Of a stretch of 64,000 nucleotides of DNA, positions 46,283-57,461 are shown piece after piece (positions within the stretch are counted from its first letter, which is position 1; every line of letters starts with the position of its first letter). The notes beneath the pieces are model-generated. The model saw only the letters and a program-made list of their open reading frames with translations. It did not search any database and was not told the DNA's origin. This stretch comes from Ochromonas danica (taxonomy: Eukaryota > Sar > Chrysophyceae > Chromulinales > Chromulinaceae), in contig VKHL01000005.1 of assembly GCA_015146655.1 (NCBI GenBank), forward strand, positions 310,001 through 374,000. Reading direction: 5' to 3'. A program made the position numbers and the translations under genes.

Positions 46283-46766
46283 GATTTGAATGAGAACTGA
46301 GAAATAGGAGAGGAGTTAAGGAAATGCTGCAGATTAATTGGTAAAGAGGGCAATCCAACAAGAAGAAAAATCAGGGAAGTATAGTAAAGGGAGGTTAGAA
46401 AATGGCGGGATTCTTTCTCTCTTGTGGCGGAGGAGGACAGGTCAGCAAAACCTTTTCGAAGCAGCAGGAAATGATGGGATGCGACGGAATGTCATGCGAA
46501 GGAAGCCTCCAGAAGACCTGCTGCGTCCAGATCTAGAGATCTGGCCTTTTGGTCTTGTCTGATCTGGAGGTCTGGGTTGTTAAGTTAACAAATTACAGGG
46601 TTGTTCTTCGTCAGCAGGGGAGAAGTGAAGTTAACTGGCGCAGGAAAGGGGCGCAGAGAGGCAATTGTTCCAAAGTTGAAGATGGCCCACAGAGGAAAGC
46701 GTTCCCACTGCACACTACAGCCCCGCCACAGCCTCTTGGAAGCATATCCTTTTCTGGGACAAAAAC
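46283..46766. promoter_or_regulatory. Divergent promoter region with nested palindrome
   Basis: 484 bases between the start codons of the KH gene and propionyl-CoA carboxylase beta. Contains CCAGATCTAGAGATCTGG (46527-46544, exact inverted repeat with two central bases) inside a wider pair CCTCCAGA/TCTGGAGG (about 46507-46570), and GTTAAGTTAAC at about 46577. Candidate regulatory sites only. Confidence 0.45.
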
Positions 46767-48585
46767 ATGCTGAAGACACCTTTCAACTCCATTGGTAAAG
46801 CCTCTGCTCTGGCTAAAGCCGCCTTCTCCACTCGTTCTGAGGCGAGAAGCTTGGTGCAGCTCAAGGGCATCTTCAGAAAGCGTCTGGAGGAGGCAAGGCA
46901 ACAAGCCCTTTTGGGAGGTGGCCAAGTCCGTATTGATGCACAGCATAAAAAGGGCAAATTAACTGCTCGCGAGAGGCTATCTTTGCTCTTGGATGATGAA
47001 TCCTTCCGAGAATATGATATGCTCAAAACTCACCGCGGGACTGAGTTTGGAATTGCTAACGACCAGTACTACGGCGATGGTGTCGTGACAGGTCATGGCA
47101 CCATCTTTGGAAGAAAAGTCTTTGTCTTCAGTCAAGATTTTACTGTTTTCGGTGGCTCATTGAGTGAGACTCACGCGCAGAAAATCTGCAAGGTCATGGA
47201 TATGGCTGTTCGTGCTGGTGCCCCCGTGATCGGTTTGAACGACTCTGGTGGAGCCAGGTAGATTTATATCTGCTTATTTCTTCTCCCTCTATATACGCTT
47301 AGTGGCTTGTTGTGCATCTGAACAGAATCCAGGAAGGCGTTGATTCCCTTGGCGGCTATGCCGACGTCTTCTTGCGCAATGTGGATGCTTCGGGTGTGGT
47401 GCCTCAGATTTCTCTCATCTTGGGTCCTTGTGCTGGTGGAGCCGTGTATTCTCCTGCTATGACTGATTTTATTTTCATGGCGAAGCGTACTAGCTATATG
47501 TTTGTGACCGGCCCCAATGTTGTTAAGACTGTGACCAATGAGGATGTCACTCAAGAGGAGCTGGGCGGTGCAGACACTCACACTCACGTCTCTGGCGTGG
47601 CTCACGGTGCTTTCGACAATGATGTTTTGGCGATCCGTGCTATGCGCGAATTTTTCGAGTACCTTCCCTCCAGCAATAAGGATGAGGTTCCCTTCAAGGC
47701 CACTGTTGACCATCGCGACCGTCAAGAGGAGAGCTTGCGATACATGGTGCCTGATGACGCTAACATGCCTTATGACATGTTGGCTGTGATTAGAAAGATT
47801 GTGGATGAGGGGCAAGTTTTCGAGGTCATGCCTGACTTTGCCAAGAATATTATTTGCTGCTTTGCAAGAATGGAAGGACGCACTGTTGGTGTAAGTTGTC
47901 ATTGGATGTTAATCATGGCGTTTTCTGTACAATTATTGACAGCTGTGTTGTTGAAATAGATCGTGGCCAACAATCCTGCTCATCTTGCAGGCTGCTTGGA
48001 CATCAACTGCTCGATCAAGGCTGCACGCTTTGTTCGTTTCCTCGATGCTTTCAATATTCCTATTCTTACGTTTGTTGATGTGCCCGGCTTCTTGCCAGGT
48101 ACTGATCAAGAGTATGGCGGTATTATTCGCAATGGTGCCAAGTTATTGTATGCTTATGCGGAAGCAACTGTTCCAAAGATCACTGTCATCACCCGCAAGG
48201 CATATGGTGGAGCATATGATGTGATGTCTTCGAAGCATTTGAGAGGAGACTATAACTACGCTTGGCCTGGTGCTGAGATTGCTGTCATGGGCGCGAAGGG
48301 CGCTGTGGAGATCATCTTCCGTGGCAAGGATATCGAAGAGAAGACTCTGGAGTACACTGACAGGTAGGGAAACTCATTTTCTAGTAATGTCTTTGCAGCT
48401 GGTTGATTGTACTTGATGCTTCAATAAATAGATTTGCTAATCCTATGGTGGCGGCTCAAAGAGGCTTCCTTGACGATGTCTTGGACCCTGCCCAGACTCG
48501 CCTTCGTATTTGCGAAGATTTGGAGGTTCTCCGCAAGAAGAAAGTCAACAGACCTTGGCGCAAGCACGGCAACATTCCTTTATAA
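46767..48585 (+). CDS. PCCB: Propionyl-CoA carboxylase beta chain, mitochondrial
   Basis: Four exons, 46767-47257, 47326-47890, 47960-48363 and 48432-48585, give 537 residues. It is the carboxyltransferase half of the biotin enzyme that makes methylmalonyl-CoA from propionyl-CoA in the mitochondrial matrix. The first 30 residues are Arg/Lys/Ser/Ala-rich without early acids, a presequence. Landmarks are [36 protein letters not shown] across intron 1, [32 protein letters not shown] across intron 2, [20 protein letters not shown] and [19 protein letters not shown]. Length fits the family. The alpha chain is not in the window. Confidence 0.96.
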
Positions 48586-48776
48586 ATGATATTTCTTTTC
48601 CACGACTCAAAACTGGGAAGGTTTGAACAAGACAGCTTAGTCGGTTAGAATCTGTGCCTTATAGATCATTGCGACCTTGACAATCTACAGGCTTGTCAAA
48701 ATTTAATACTTACACAAGCTATAGACCAGACCACTCGCATTTCTTTATAACCACACCATAAAACGGGTAAATAGAG

Positions 48777-49571
48777 CTAATTATTATGTCTTCTCGTCCT
48801 TCTCCGAGGGATGTTCTCTTGTTGGACAGACTCATCGATAGGACCCACTCCCTCAGAGGCGGCAGCATGAGAAGACACAGAGCCCGCTTGAGTCTCATTT
48901 GAGCGCGCATGCGCATGTTCCTTCCTACTATCAGAGCGATGTCTTTCCTCTAGGTGATGACGTGTGAGCTTGCTCTTGTGGTGCTCGTGATCTTCCTCCA
49001 GCTCCTTGATCTCTCGAGACAAGAAATAAGCCAACCCTGTCCGCAAAACTGTCAAAAATCCCATTTTCATGACATCAACTAACTCATAGGCATGAGTTGG
49101 CCGAAGAATGGTGTCTATAATATCTGAAGCAACGAGCAAGCCCAGAGCCAACGCGATCTGCTCGCCCATCATGAGACGGATTCGCAACACCGCCGACTTC
49201 ATACAATGAAGACCATTCTGCTCGTTATTATAATGTAACGGATCAATCAACTCGAGCTTGATTCCTACAGCAGCAAGAGTCGTCATTAGGCTATTGCTAA
49301 CAAGGCAAGGGGAAGAGAGAGGAGAAGGGGGTAGACCTGTTGCGACGTTAACGCCAATAATTACAAGATTGACACCAGCCAAAATCACAGCAAAGAGAAC
49401 AATTAATCCAGCTAAAGAATTGATGCATTCAATAGCAATTTCGAAGAGATGAGACAGATGGTATTGGCTGATCTCATGCGAAGAGGATGTGTTGTGGTGA
49501 TGCTCAGGAGAACCTGTCAATTCGCTTGCATCCGCTTCGCCCAAGACTGCACCAAAAAGAGCAGCTGACAT
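48777..49571 (-). CDS. DUF1622-type membrane protein
   Basis: A 264-residue frame from ATG at 49571, or 240 residues after removing a likely 72-base intron at 49265-49336 (GTCTAC...CTGTAG, in frame, no stop). The spliced form joins GVNVATG to IKLELIDP. There are three or so membrane segments: ECINSLAGLIVLFAVILAGV, GEQIALALGLLVASDIIDTI and VMKMGFLTVLRTGLAYFLSR. The pattern RIRLMMGEQIALALGLLVASDI then RTGLAYFLSREIKELEE is that of DUF1622, a family known mainly from bacteria with no firm function. The C-terminal 75 residues are His/Arg/Glu-rich and cytosolic-looking. Confidence 0.78.
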   Translation of the reverse strand: MSAALFGAVLGEADASELTGSPEHHHNTSSSHEISQYHLSHLFEIAIECINSLAGLIVLFAVILAGVNLVIIGVNVATGLPPSPLSSPCLVSNSLMTTLAAVGIKLELIDPLHYNNEQNGLHCMKSAVLRIRLMMGEQIALALGLLVASDIIDTILRPTHAYELVDVMKMGFLTVLRTGLAYFLSREIKELEEDHEHHKSKLTRHHLEERHRSDSRKEHAHARSNETQAGSVSSHAAASEGVGPIDESVQQENIPRRRTRRHNN

Positions 49572-49813
49572 CAGTCAAGAGGATAGCAGGGATTGGAATG
49601 CAAGCGAGACCAAGATTGGCCTGGCCGAAGCAGATTGGCTTATGCACCCGCAAGGTGAAGGGGCAAGGCAGGTGGGGTTGAAGAAGGAAGGAGGTGAGTT
49701 AGAACTCCAAATAAGAGGGTTTCACTCTTGTGTCTTTCATAAATTACCACACAAAAGACGTAAAGAAAGACACGATCACTACTTGTAGAGAAACTACTAA
49801 CTACTTCAATAAC

Positions 49814-52800
49814 TTAAGCCCATATGCCATTGGTCAAGTACTGATATCTATCATATTGAAGCGTGCCGTAATGGTTATAACTATTGGTGATGAGGTCCAA
49901 GCAGTGCTTGACGGCATCTTTCACGTTGAGTTCACTGCGAAATCTCGACCGCAACTTTTCAAGAATATTATTGATGGGCTTGTTTTGAAAGCAGGGGAAA
50001 GTTGACTGTTTCGCCAATAAGGTAATGGCTGAAAGGATGTTCTCGCAGTTGGCTTGTAATGCGATGAAACCCTTAGTGAAAGCCGTGACAAAATCTCCAA
50101 ACAACGGCGAATCCAGTCCGCCAAGCAACTCGACCATTTCCTCTGTCAGCTTGAAAGGGGCAGTCTCCAAAGAGAAAGACCCACCAGGAGCAATGGAAAG
50201 GATGAAGCCAAAGTCGATATGAATAATATGACCGTCAGAATCAATGAGAAGGTTGCCATTGTGCCGATCCTTGATCTGCAGCAGATAGGAGAACAAGGAA
50301 TAGGCTGCCAAAGAGGACACGAAGTTGTACTTGGCAATCTGAAGACGCTCTTCCGATATGGACTTGTAAGTCTTTTGGAAATAATTGGACAATGTGGTGA
50401 ATCCTGGCGCTTTCTTCAGCGCATCGAGGGAAATACTATCCGTTAGAACCTCCACAACGCCAGTGTTACTTCCCGTGCAGACAATACGATAGGGCTTGAG
50501 AAACAGCATGGGTCCCAAGCCAAAATGGTCGAAAATCTCTTTACAAATCTGCATAAGTTGCATGCAGCAAATCTCTTGTCGAAGGTCATCATTCGTCTTG
50601 ACAATAAACGCTCGCAGATCATAAGGCGGCCAGTACTCCTGATCACTCATGGAGGAATAATACATATCTAGCGCCACACTATCAGGTAAATAGGCTTTCA
50701 AAAATTCCATCTTCTCGCTCAAGATGCGTTCTTTCTTTGACCAAAAGGACTCTCCCAAGGTGACTTCAATGCGATTCTTGGTCAGTTGGTCTTCCTCACG
50801 AGCGACCACCTCTCTATACTGTTGATCGCTCAACATGAGCTTCTCAAATTCCTTTTGATCAATAATTCCTCGATCCAATAAGCTGCGAGCAGATTGGATG
50901 ACTTCCTTTTTGGTCTTTCCGAGGCGTAGACCAGGATAGCACTCATCTATACTAATATTGGCTGAACGACAAGAGACCGAGGTGTCATCGCCGTCATCAT
51001 TGACAACTTCACTCGACTCCCCAGCATCATTACTTGGATTGGCGAGAGAGGGAGATGAAGCACTCCGAGCAATCTTGCCAGACGTTGTTGGAGAGTTTTT
51101 ACCGGAACCGTTCTGCGCGGGTTGTTTCGAACTTGACGACCCGCCAGCAGATGGGTTCCTGCTTCTACTCGATTCCCCAGCGGAGCGCAGAATACCCTCG
51201 GTGCTCGCAGCAAAACGATTAGTAGGTAACATAGACCTGCTGCTGGACCTTGGAACTTGCACTAGTGAAGTAGTCTTAGTCAAACCATGATTATGCCTCC
51301 CAACACTACTGCTACGATTAGGCCCGCTAGACTTCACTATGTCTGTCCATGATGGCACAGAGTGGCTGTACTCAGGTATTGTGCTCATAGAGAGAGGCGC
51401 TACTTGATGGTCTGGGATTATAGCTGGGTGACGAATAGCATCAACCAACGAATCTACATCCTGCATGCTCTGCTGCATGACCACATCGGCAACACCATTG
51501 CTCACACCATGGTTCACGGAATCAGCGCGAGAACGAGACTTCGAAGTCATCGAATGCAGCACTGTTCTCGCTTTGCTCTCAGGAGACTTATCATGGGAAC
51601 TCATTTCTCCATTCACAATATCCTCACTCGTCTTACGCTGAGTGATTGGAGGCGAAGAGACAGCGGCTTCTTGACGCGCAGCCAGAGCTTCTGACACTGA
51701 AGAATGATACAGTTTGCAGAAAATATCATCGCGCATTACTTCACATATGATATAGCTTGGCGCTCGCGCTTTCGTTCGAAACACTCTGCACTCCTCTGTT
51801 ATGAATTTCGTGATACGATAGTGCGGCTCTCCCGCTATTCGGATTGGATCCCATCCAAGCATAGGATTGCGAAGGAGAAGGTCATCGGTAACAGTTGAAT
51901 GATGACGCTCTTCAGAATCTTGGCGGCCACTGCCTCGATGAGACGCTACTTTAAGTCCTGTTCTTCGATTGTTCAGTTTTTGCAACTCCTTACGAAGAAT
52001 ATCTGTTCGCATGGGCCGATCTTCAAAGCGAAGGCTTTCAACTAATGTATTTATCCGATTGATGAAGTCCAGCTGGTCGCAGAATCCTTCCCAAACGTGT
52101 AGAACAGCTCGATCATCATTCGGCTCATGTGTACTGACTGCTTCTTCATCTTCGCGATAGGAGCATTCTTGCCCCACTCCAAGTTGATAAAGCAGTTCAA
52201 GACAAGAGCATTCTTTGTTTGAGCCGGGAAAAACAGGTGGAAGAACCTTGCCGAGTGATTGCGACAAAGCTAATGCGGTAGCGCTCTTTCTTCTCTGAGG
52301 CTCATCTGCTTTCTCCTCGCTGTATAGCAATCGATTTCGCTCTTGCCGTTGTTTTTCATCCTCATCATGAGCTTCTTGGAGCTTTCGACGAACAAGAAAA
52401 AGAGCTCCGATTTCGAAGCCTAACTCCTGTTGCTGATGCATCGCTGGCCGCATGATATGACTCAAGATTTCACATGTTGGCTTATCGGCTATAGCAGAGA
52501 TGAGACCAGTCGACACCATCTCCAACTGCATCAGCAAACAACAACAAGCAGCAAACTGAACCTGGCTGGCTTTCTTTTCTTGGTAGTCTCCAATCACTGC
52601 CAACAAATTCCAGGCCAGTTTTAAAGCAAACCCAGGATACTTCTGAGCTAAGACAAGCAACGCTTGCTGCAGGATATCCACTTTACGCAAGGCCTCGGGA
52701 GTTCTGTCAGAAGCGTGTAGCAAGTGAACTTGAAAAAATTGCGGAAAAAAGAAGTCAACAAGATCCGGTGATTGATCGGCAATCTCAAAAATGCGGACAA

Positions 52801-53760
52801 CAATTTGAAAAAACGCTCCAATTCCTCCTTTGTCAGTCATGTTGGAATCCAGGAGAATGTTCAGAATGGTCTGCATGTCATCGCCAAAGGTCTCCAACGC
52901 TTCTTTGAGTCTTTTGCATTCGTCATGACGAACCTCACGGCAATAAGCATAATCAACAGAACGTAGCTCTTCAAATTCTTCAGCAGTAATATTCCCTCCA
53001 TCAAAGAGGTCGGCGGCCATATCTAACCGTTGAGAAAACCGTCGCCTCACTTTGAAAGTTGCTTTGAATTGTTGGAAGTTCTGTAAAACACGAGGGGTGA
53101 GCTCGTGCAAGTCCATGGTATGAACATAATTCAAAGTCTTCAGCCAGAGAATGCACATTTGCGCGTTTTTGCAATCCAAGCAAACGCGCTCAGACTCCTC
53201 GGAGCCCAGCTGCAGCAAGGTGAGAGACTCCTGCACATGATCAGAGGAGGAATACGTCCTCCCACAAGAGCGACATAGGGTTCCATACCCATTTAATGGC
53301 TCTCGAGAGACAGGGCAGTGGTGGTTATTGGCTTGTGGCGGGCGATTTTGAATAATCTTGGAAGGCTTGAAAGGCGCGACTTCAGGATTGGCAAAAACGC
53401 ATTCTAGTGACCTTTTCACTTGCAAAATCCATTCGTCTCGCTCTTCAGCGGAAGCAACAGAGACGTAGTAAGTGCCGCCTGTGTGAGTGACGAGCAGGAA
53501 GCCGCCGGGATAATTGTTGGCGCGACCCTTGCCATCCCACTCCGAGACACCGAGGATCTCCACCACTACTTTTGGACTCAAAGAACTCTTGGCATCCTCC
53601 TCGTTGTCGTAATCCAAGAGCAAGGTTCCCCACAAGACACAGTAGACCCGCTGAACATCAATATGATCAGTTGGGATATCAAATTAGAAGAAAGATCGAC
53701 CATTCTCATACCTGCATGGGGGGTGGACTAATAGGCGCTGTCCTCTTATAGACATAACCT
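49814..53760 (-). CDS. PI4KB: Phosphatidylinositol 4-kinase beta with PH and FYVE-like N-terminus (5' end uncertain)
   Basis: The main exon is 53650-49814 (1,278 residues). A short upstream exon (53760-53712) completes the PH domain: GYVYKRTAPISPPPMQ joins RVYCVLWGTLLLDYD. The start codon is not settled. An in-frame ATG at 53717-53715 would truncate the PH domain, so an earlier exon is likely. After the PH domain (ending EERDEWILQVKRSLE) comes a degenerate FYVE-like zinc cluster (HCPVSREP, LCRSCGRTYS, RVCLDC), a helical lipid-kinase-unique region, a long disordered Ser/Arg linker and the kinase domain near 980-1280. Visible catalytic parts are KDRHNGNLLIDSDGHIIHID, FGF and FPCFQNKPINNI. It makes PI4P on Golgi or other membranes. 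Confidence 0.9.
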
Positions 53761-54091
53761 CTGTACATTAGTGAAAATAATTATTCAGAGGCTTGCCCAA
53801 TCCTGGTGGACGATGGGATCCGTCCAGACGATGGATGGGATCATTTCCCAGTCCCAACCCCACGCAAACTGTACTAAACAACAGGTGTTTTTCTTGTAAA
53901 AACGAGTTCATTGATTAGCTTGTTAAGTTAAAAAGTGATCATATTTTGGAATGAGATAGTTATTGCGCATGTTGAAGGAAAGACCAGGCTGGGAGATTCG
54001 GCACTTGGTCTCTCTGTGAACAGACCAGGACAACTAAGTATTGCATTGCCATTATCCTCAGTGGTTTCTGCCTCTAGTCTGTGGCGGTGAA
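53761..54091. other. Intergenic/5' region of the PI4KB-like gene
   Basis: About 330 bases that probably include an unseen first exon of PI4KB. An acceptor (CTAATGTACAG in minus sense) ends right at the short exon, but I cannot place the donor or the ATG. One TTAAGTTAA copy lies at about 53921. Confidence 0.4.
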
Positions 54092-54421
54092 TCAAGTTGT
54101 CCGTTTCCAGGTCAACAAAAGATATCTCTTGGTTGAGTTTTCATCGAAGCCAACTAGACTAGCTTGGTCATAAGGATGAAGAACACGCTTGTCGTCACTA
54201 GAAGGCTCAATATCTCTAAGAGATCGCCGCTTGATTCCGCTTCGCCTATTAATAGAAGAAGTGCTAGCTGATAGAGGATGTCGAGAGATAGATAGAGACA
54301 CCTGAATGAGTAATGAATGCTGAGGTGTTATATCGAAAGGAAGGATATCACCAAAAGAAGATCCACAGCACATTAGGAAGATGTCCTTGTTGAGCAAGAT
54401 GGAATGGTTGCATCCACTCAA
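54092..54421 (-). CDS. Possible small or partial gene with an RCC1-like fragment
   Basis: An open frame of 109 codons with an ATG-type start. The opening SGCNHSILLNKDIFLMCCGS loosely recalls one RCC1 blade (GxxHSxxL...CG). The rest is Ser/Arg-rich and ends with a basic tail. Upstream exons could exist at 54430-54700 but I cannot join any with confidence. It may be non-coding. Confidence 0.25.
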   Translation of the reverse strand: MSGCNHSILLNKDIFLMCCGSSFGDILPFDITPQHSLLIQVSLSISRHPLSASTSSINRRSGIKRRSLRDIEPSSDDKRVLHPYDQASLVGFDENSTKRYLLLTWKRTT

Positions 54422-54813
54422 TATTAGCAGCTCTACTTCTCTATCGAATCCTCCCTGCCAACCTGTTAGTCAGACTTGCAGTCAGCCTAGTAGCCAGCCC
54501 GCTAGTCGTCCTTCGGGACATGTTGTTGCAAATGAACAAGCGGGAGCAATCGTAGAACAGGTGGTTAGCCGTAAGTTAACTCTAACCCTTAATCCTAAGT
54601 GAGTCACCTGCACCAGTCTACGATTCAACCAAATGACTACTAAACCCATAATGAGTCATAATGAGTTATGAAAGATTAACTGATACTATCTATTATTTCT
54701 ATCACTTTGATCTCACTTGTTCACCCTTCATAAGTCTTCAGAGTCTCGGAACCTTGTGAAGCCATACACATACATTGTCATGATCATGGGCGATGTGTTC
54801 AATCTACAGTATG
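54422..54813. other. Intergenic region
   Basis: About 390 bases. A plus-strand frame with a Ser-Gln-Pro-rich stretch (54381-54602) crosses its left edge and is not convincing. It is otherwise AT-rich with no clear feature. Confidence 0.4.
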
Positions 54814-55776
54814 TCAGGCATTGTCTGACATGGGGCCCAGCAGACCGCCAACAAGAGTCCCCAGCTGCATATATGGTCCTTGTCTTTGCTCACGCGTCAT
54901 GGGTGCCGCTCCAGACGAGGAAGGTAGCAAGAAGACTGTACTGCCCGCCAACTCCCTTGGCCAGTCAGGCGGCAGCACTTTTCTCACTCCAAACAACTCT
55001 TCTTTCTCCCTCACCTGGTCTCTTGCCAAGCCATTCTTTGCCCTCCAGTGCGACTTTGGGAAGAGCGCTTTCCATTGTCTTACTCCAGCAAAGGCAATAA
55101 TCCTGGGGCAACACTCTTCAGGGGTCATCCGCGTATTGTGGGCAACACGATGGCAATGGCTGACAAGTCTTGCGTAGAAAGAGGATTTGTAAGATCGCAC
55201 TTCATCATCCGAAATTTTGGAAGAATCTGTCTCGCAAACACCATAGAGCACATCTGTGAAGCCCAGCCCGCAGCTCTCGGGGCATTGCTGGTCACAGGAG
55301 GCGTTGTAATGGGCGGGAATGATGCCTGCGCGTGCAAGCAACGGCCACATTTGATTGGACGGATTGGCATAGTAATGGCCTGCTTGCCAAGACTTCTCGC
55401 TAGGATTGTGTCCAATAATGAGCAGATTGAGTCTCTTCTCCATCTTCCCAGGAGAACAGAACAATTCTCTCAGCCGCGGCGGCGGATCTCTCACTGCCAC
55501 GAGGCTGTCCTCAGCATTCCCCTCATCATTCCCATGATTTGTTAACATAGCGCTCTCATACGTCCTCTTCTTGGTATCTCGAACAGACACCCCACCGCCT
55601 GTCACAGAGGAGGAATAATCTGCAGGACTCATAGCAGTGCTTGGTACAGACTTGTTAACTTTGAAGACTTCAGACATTATGTCACGATCTACAGAAGATT
55701 CTGTGCAAGAAAACCTCGAGAAGTCCATCGCAGTTCCCGGGTTGTATAGATCGGCTCCACTTTGGCACAGAATCAT
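54814..55776 (-). CDS. TDG/MUG-type mismatch-specific DNA glycosylase
   Basis: Single exon of 320 residues from the first ATG at 55776; the open frame extends 30 codons upstream without one. The catalytic half begins near residue 115: LLIIGHNPSEKSWQAGHYYA contains motif 1, with the asparagine that positions water in TDG/MUG enzymes (GINPG in animals, GHNPSE in plants and algae). GLGFTDVLYGVC and PRIIAFAGVRQWKALFP follow. Motif 2 is LPSSSGAAPMTREQ. It should remove thymine or uracil from G:T and G:U mispairs. The N-terminal 110 residues are polar and disordered. It has a serine-rich motif 2 as in TDG rather than NPSGLS of MUG. Divergent from Hikeshi. Confidence 0.85.
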   Translation of the reverse strand: MILCQSGADLYNPGTAMDFSRFSCTESSVDRDIMSEVFKVNKSVPSTAMSPADYSSSVTGGGVSVRDTKKRTYESAMLTNHGNDEGNAEDSLVAVRDPPPRLRELFCSPGKMEKRLNLLIIGHNPSEKSWQAGHYYANPSNQMWPLLARAGIIPAHYNASCDQQCPESCGLGFTDVLYGVCETDSSKISDDEVRSYKSSFYARLVSHCHRVAHNTRMTPEECCPRIIAFAGVRQWKALFPKSHWRAKNGLARDQVREKEELFGVRKVLPPDWPRELAGSTVFLLPSSSGAAPMTREQRQGPYMQLGTLVGGLLGPMSDNA

Positions 55777-55974
55777 GTTGTTTTGGGATAACACAGTCCC
55801 GCACCCAGATCGCCAAATCTTCAAATCTCCAGATCTGAGAGTTCTAGAAGAATCGGTGAAATGCAACGGGGAGGGAGGAAAGGGCGAGTGAACGATTGAA
55901 CATTCCCATCGTGCTCGTGCTCGTCGTCCTGCCCTCTCTCGTCCCTCTTAGTCATTTGCAGTTCTCTTGTTGTC
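55777..55974. promoter_or_regulatory. Divergent promoter between the DNA glycosylase and Hikeshi
   Basis: 198 bases between the two start codons. It includes AATCTTCAAATCTCCAGATC at about 55816, sharing the CCAGATCT core seen before PCCB. No known factor site is identified. Confidence 0.4.
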
Positions 55975-56592
55975 ATGGCAGTGCAACCTCTCTTTGGTGT
56001 CGTGATTCCTGGCCGTCCTTTGATAACTGAGTTCCAACAGATTGATGCTACGAAGGCTGTGACAGTGGTCGACTTCCCCTCCACTATCACTGAGATCACT
56101 TTCTTCCTTCTGCCCACCACAGCCATCCCGCCAGGATATGGGGCCATTCTCTACTACGCCATGCCTCCCTTCCAGCAGTGGGCCGTATTGGGCAGTGTGG
56201 ACCCCAGCAAGCCGTCAGGAACCTTTCGCACTGGCTTTGCAACTAACGAAGAAATCAAGAACTGTCAATGCGTCCAACTAGGAGTCTCTCTAGAACCGTA
56301 AGTCAAGTCTGTGTCTGCCCCTCAACTGCAAAGGTCTAATGCAGGCATTGTATCGAACAGATTGGACACCATTCGCAACTTAGAGATAACTTATTCTGGG
56401 GTCGAAGACCGGTTCGCCTTTGCTCACAAGATAGCGTTAGACTTGTTCCAGTACATGACATCGTTCTCCACGGGCGACTCCTCCAGCACGGGCATGATGG
56501 TTGTGCCCATGAATGTCTTTGATAAATGGATGGAGCGGTTTGAAAGGAAATATCGAATCGACCCGAACTTTATGATGAAAAACAATTCATAG
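55975..56592 (+). CDS. Hikeshi/OPI10-family Hsp70 nuclear import carrier
   Basis: Two exons, 55975-56297 and 56361-56592, give 184 residues. The acceptor at AACAG/ATTGG, not the earlier GCAG, keeps the family frame: GVSLEP joins LDTIRNLE. Matches to Hikeshi are FGVVIPGRPLITEFQQ, FPSTITEITFFLLPTTAIPP, YYAMPPFQQWAVLGSVDPSK, PSGTFRTGF, the helix AHKIALDLFQYMTSF and the C-terminal VVPMNVFDKWMERFERKYR. Hikeshi carries Hsp70 through nuclear pores in heat stress via FG-nucleoporins. Length is close to the roughly 197-residue human protein. Confidence 0.92.
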
Positions 56593-56688
56593 TTAGTTAG
56601 TAGATTGTCTGTCATTGGTGTGATCTCATAACGTTAGGTGATGGAGAATTGGCTTCATTACTATAACTGCGCACGAAATCTTTTAGCA

Positions 56689-57221
56689 CTAGACCGGAGG
56701 GACACTGCTCTGATTGTCGGGATAAGTTGAGTAGAGGGGCTCAGCTTTGGCGAAGGCTGGATTGGTGGTGGCATCCTCGGGAGTGTAGGAGACGGCCGTG
56801 CTGTCGAGCTCTTGAGGATTGCTCAGAATCTTCGCCTCCAAATTACTACCTGCCAACGGAGAGACATATATTCCCGCGGAAAATGCCACAATACAACCTG
56901 AAATGTACATAAAGCAGGCGAAGCCATAGCCAGCAGTGTGGTCCTCGTAGACTTCGTCATCTACGGGAACACAGAAACACAAAATAAGCTATGGGAAGAA
57001 TTGTGCACAGACGCATTAACAAAGAGGAGAGGCACTCTACCAAGGTCATGATCTTTGAGGAAATCGTTGGCCAATGATTTCCCGCCCGCCTCGCAGCACA
57101 GGGCTAGGAAGAAGAAAAACAAGGAAATGAAAAGCAAAGATACGGACATCTTCAGCTTCGCTCGCTCATAAAATTCACGAGCAGGCTGAGATAGATCGTC
57201 AATGTTTTTCTTGGTCAACAT
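56689..57221 (-). CDS. Small two-helix membrane protein of unknown function
   Basis: Two exons read leftward, 57221-57041 and 56960-56689, give 150 residues. A basic, cytosolic-looking N-terminus (MLTKKNIDDLSQ) is followed by membrane helix 1 (SVSLLFISLFFFFLALCCEA), a short polar loop with acidic residues (DHDLDDEVYEDHTAGYG, joined across the intron), helix 2 (ACFMYISGCIVAFSAGIYV) and a polar tail ending in Tyr/Pro-rich sequence. No family recognised. It is divergent from the FkbM-type gene, 240 bases away. Confidence 0.75.
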
Positions 57222-57461
57222 GACGAGGAAGAAAGAAAGAAAGACCTCCTAGATTATTATTATATTAAATGACTGCCAAGATTGGGGAAGGATCTTCTCC
57301 CACGCAACACAATAACTTGTTATCACCCTTCTTTGCCTTGCTCGAACAAAAAACAAGGGACTGAAATCTGTGAAAAGAGACTGAATTGACCGTATCTTCT
57401 TCGTCTTCTGCCTCTCTGCGCACCACTCTAGCACTCTTCTGCTTCTCTGTCTCACATTTCT

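Noticed and set aside
54565-54600. TAACCCTTAATCCTAA stretch that looks a little like telomeric repeats
   Set aside because: Only two imperfect units; no array, so not an interstitial telomere.
54381-54602. Plus-strand frame with Ser-Gln-Pro repeats
   Set aside because: Only 73 codons, no splice partners found and no domain; such repeats are common low-complexity sequence.
55777-55866. In-frame N-terminal extension of the DNA glycosylase
   Set aside because: It lacks an ATG, and without it the spacer to Hikeshi is a normal divergent promoter.
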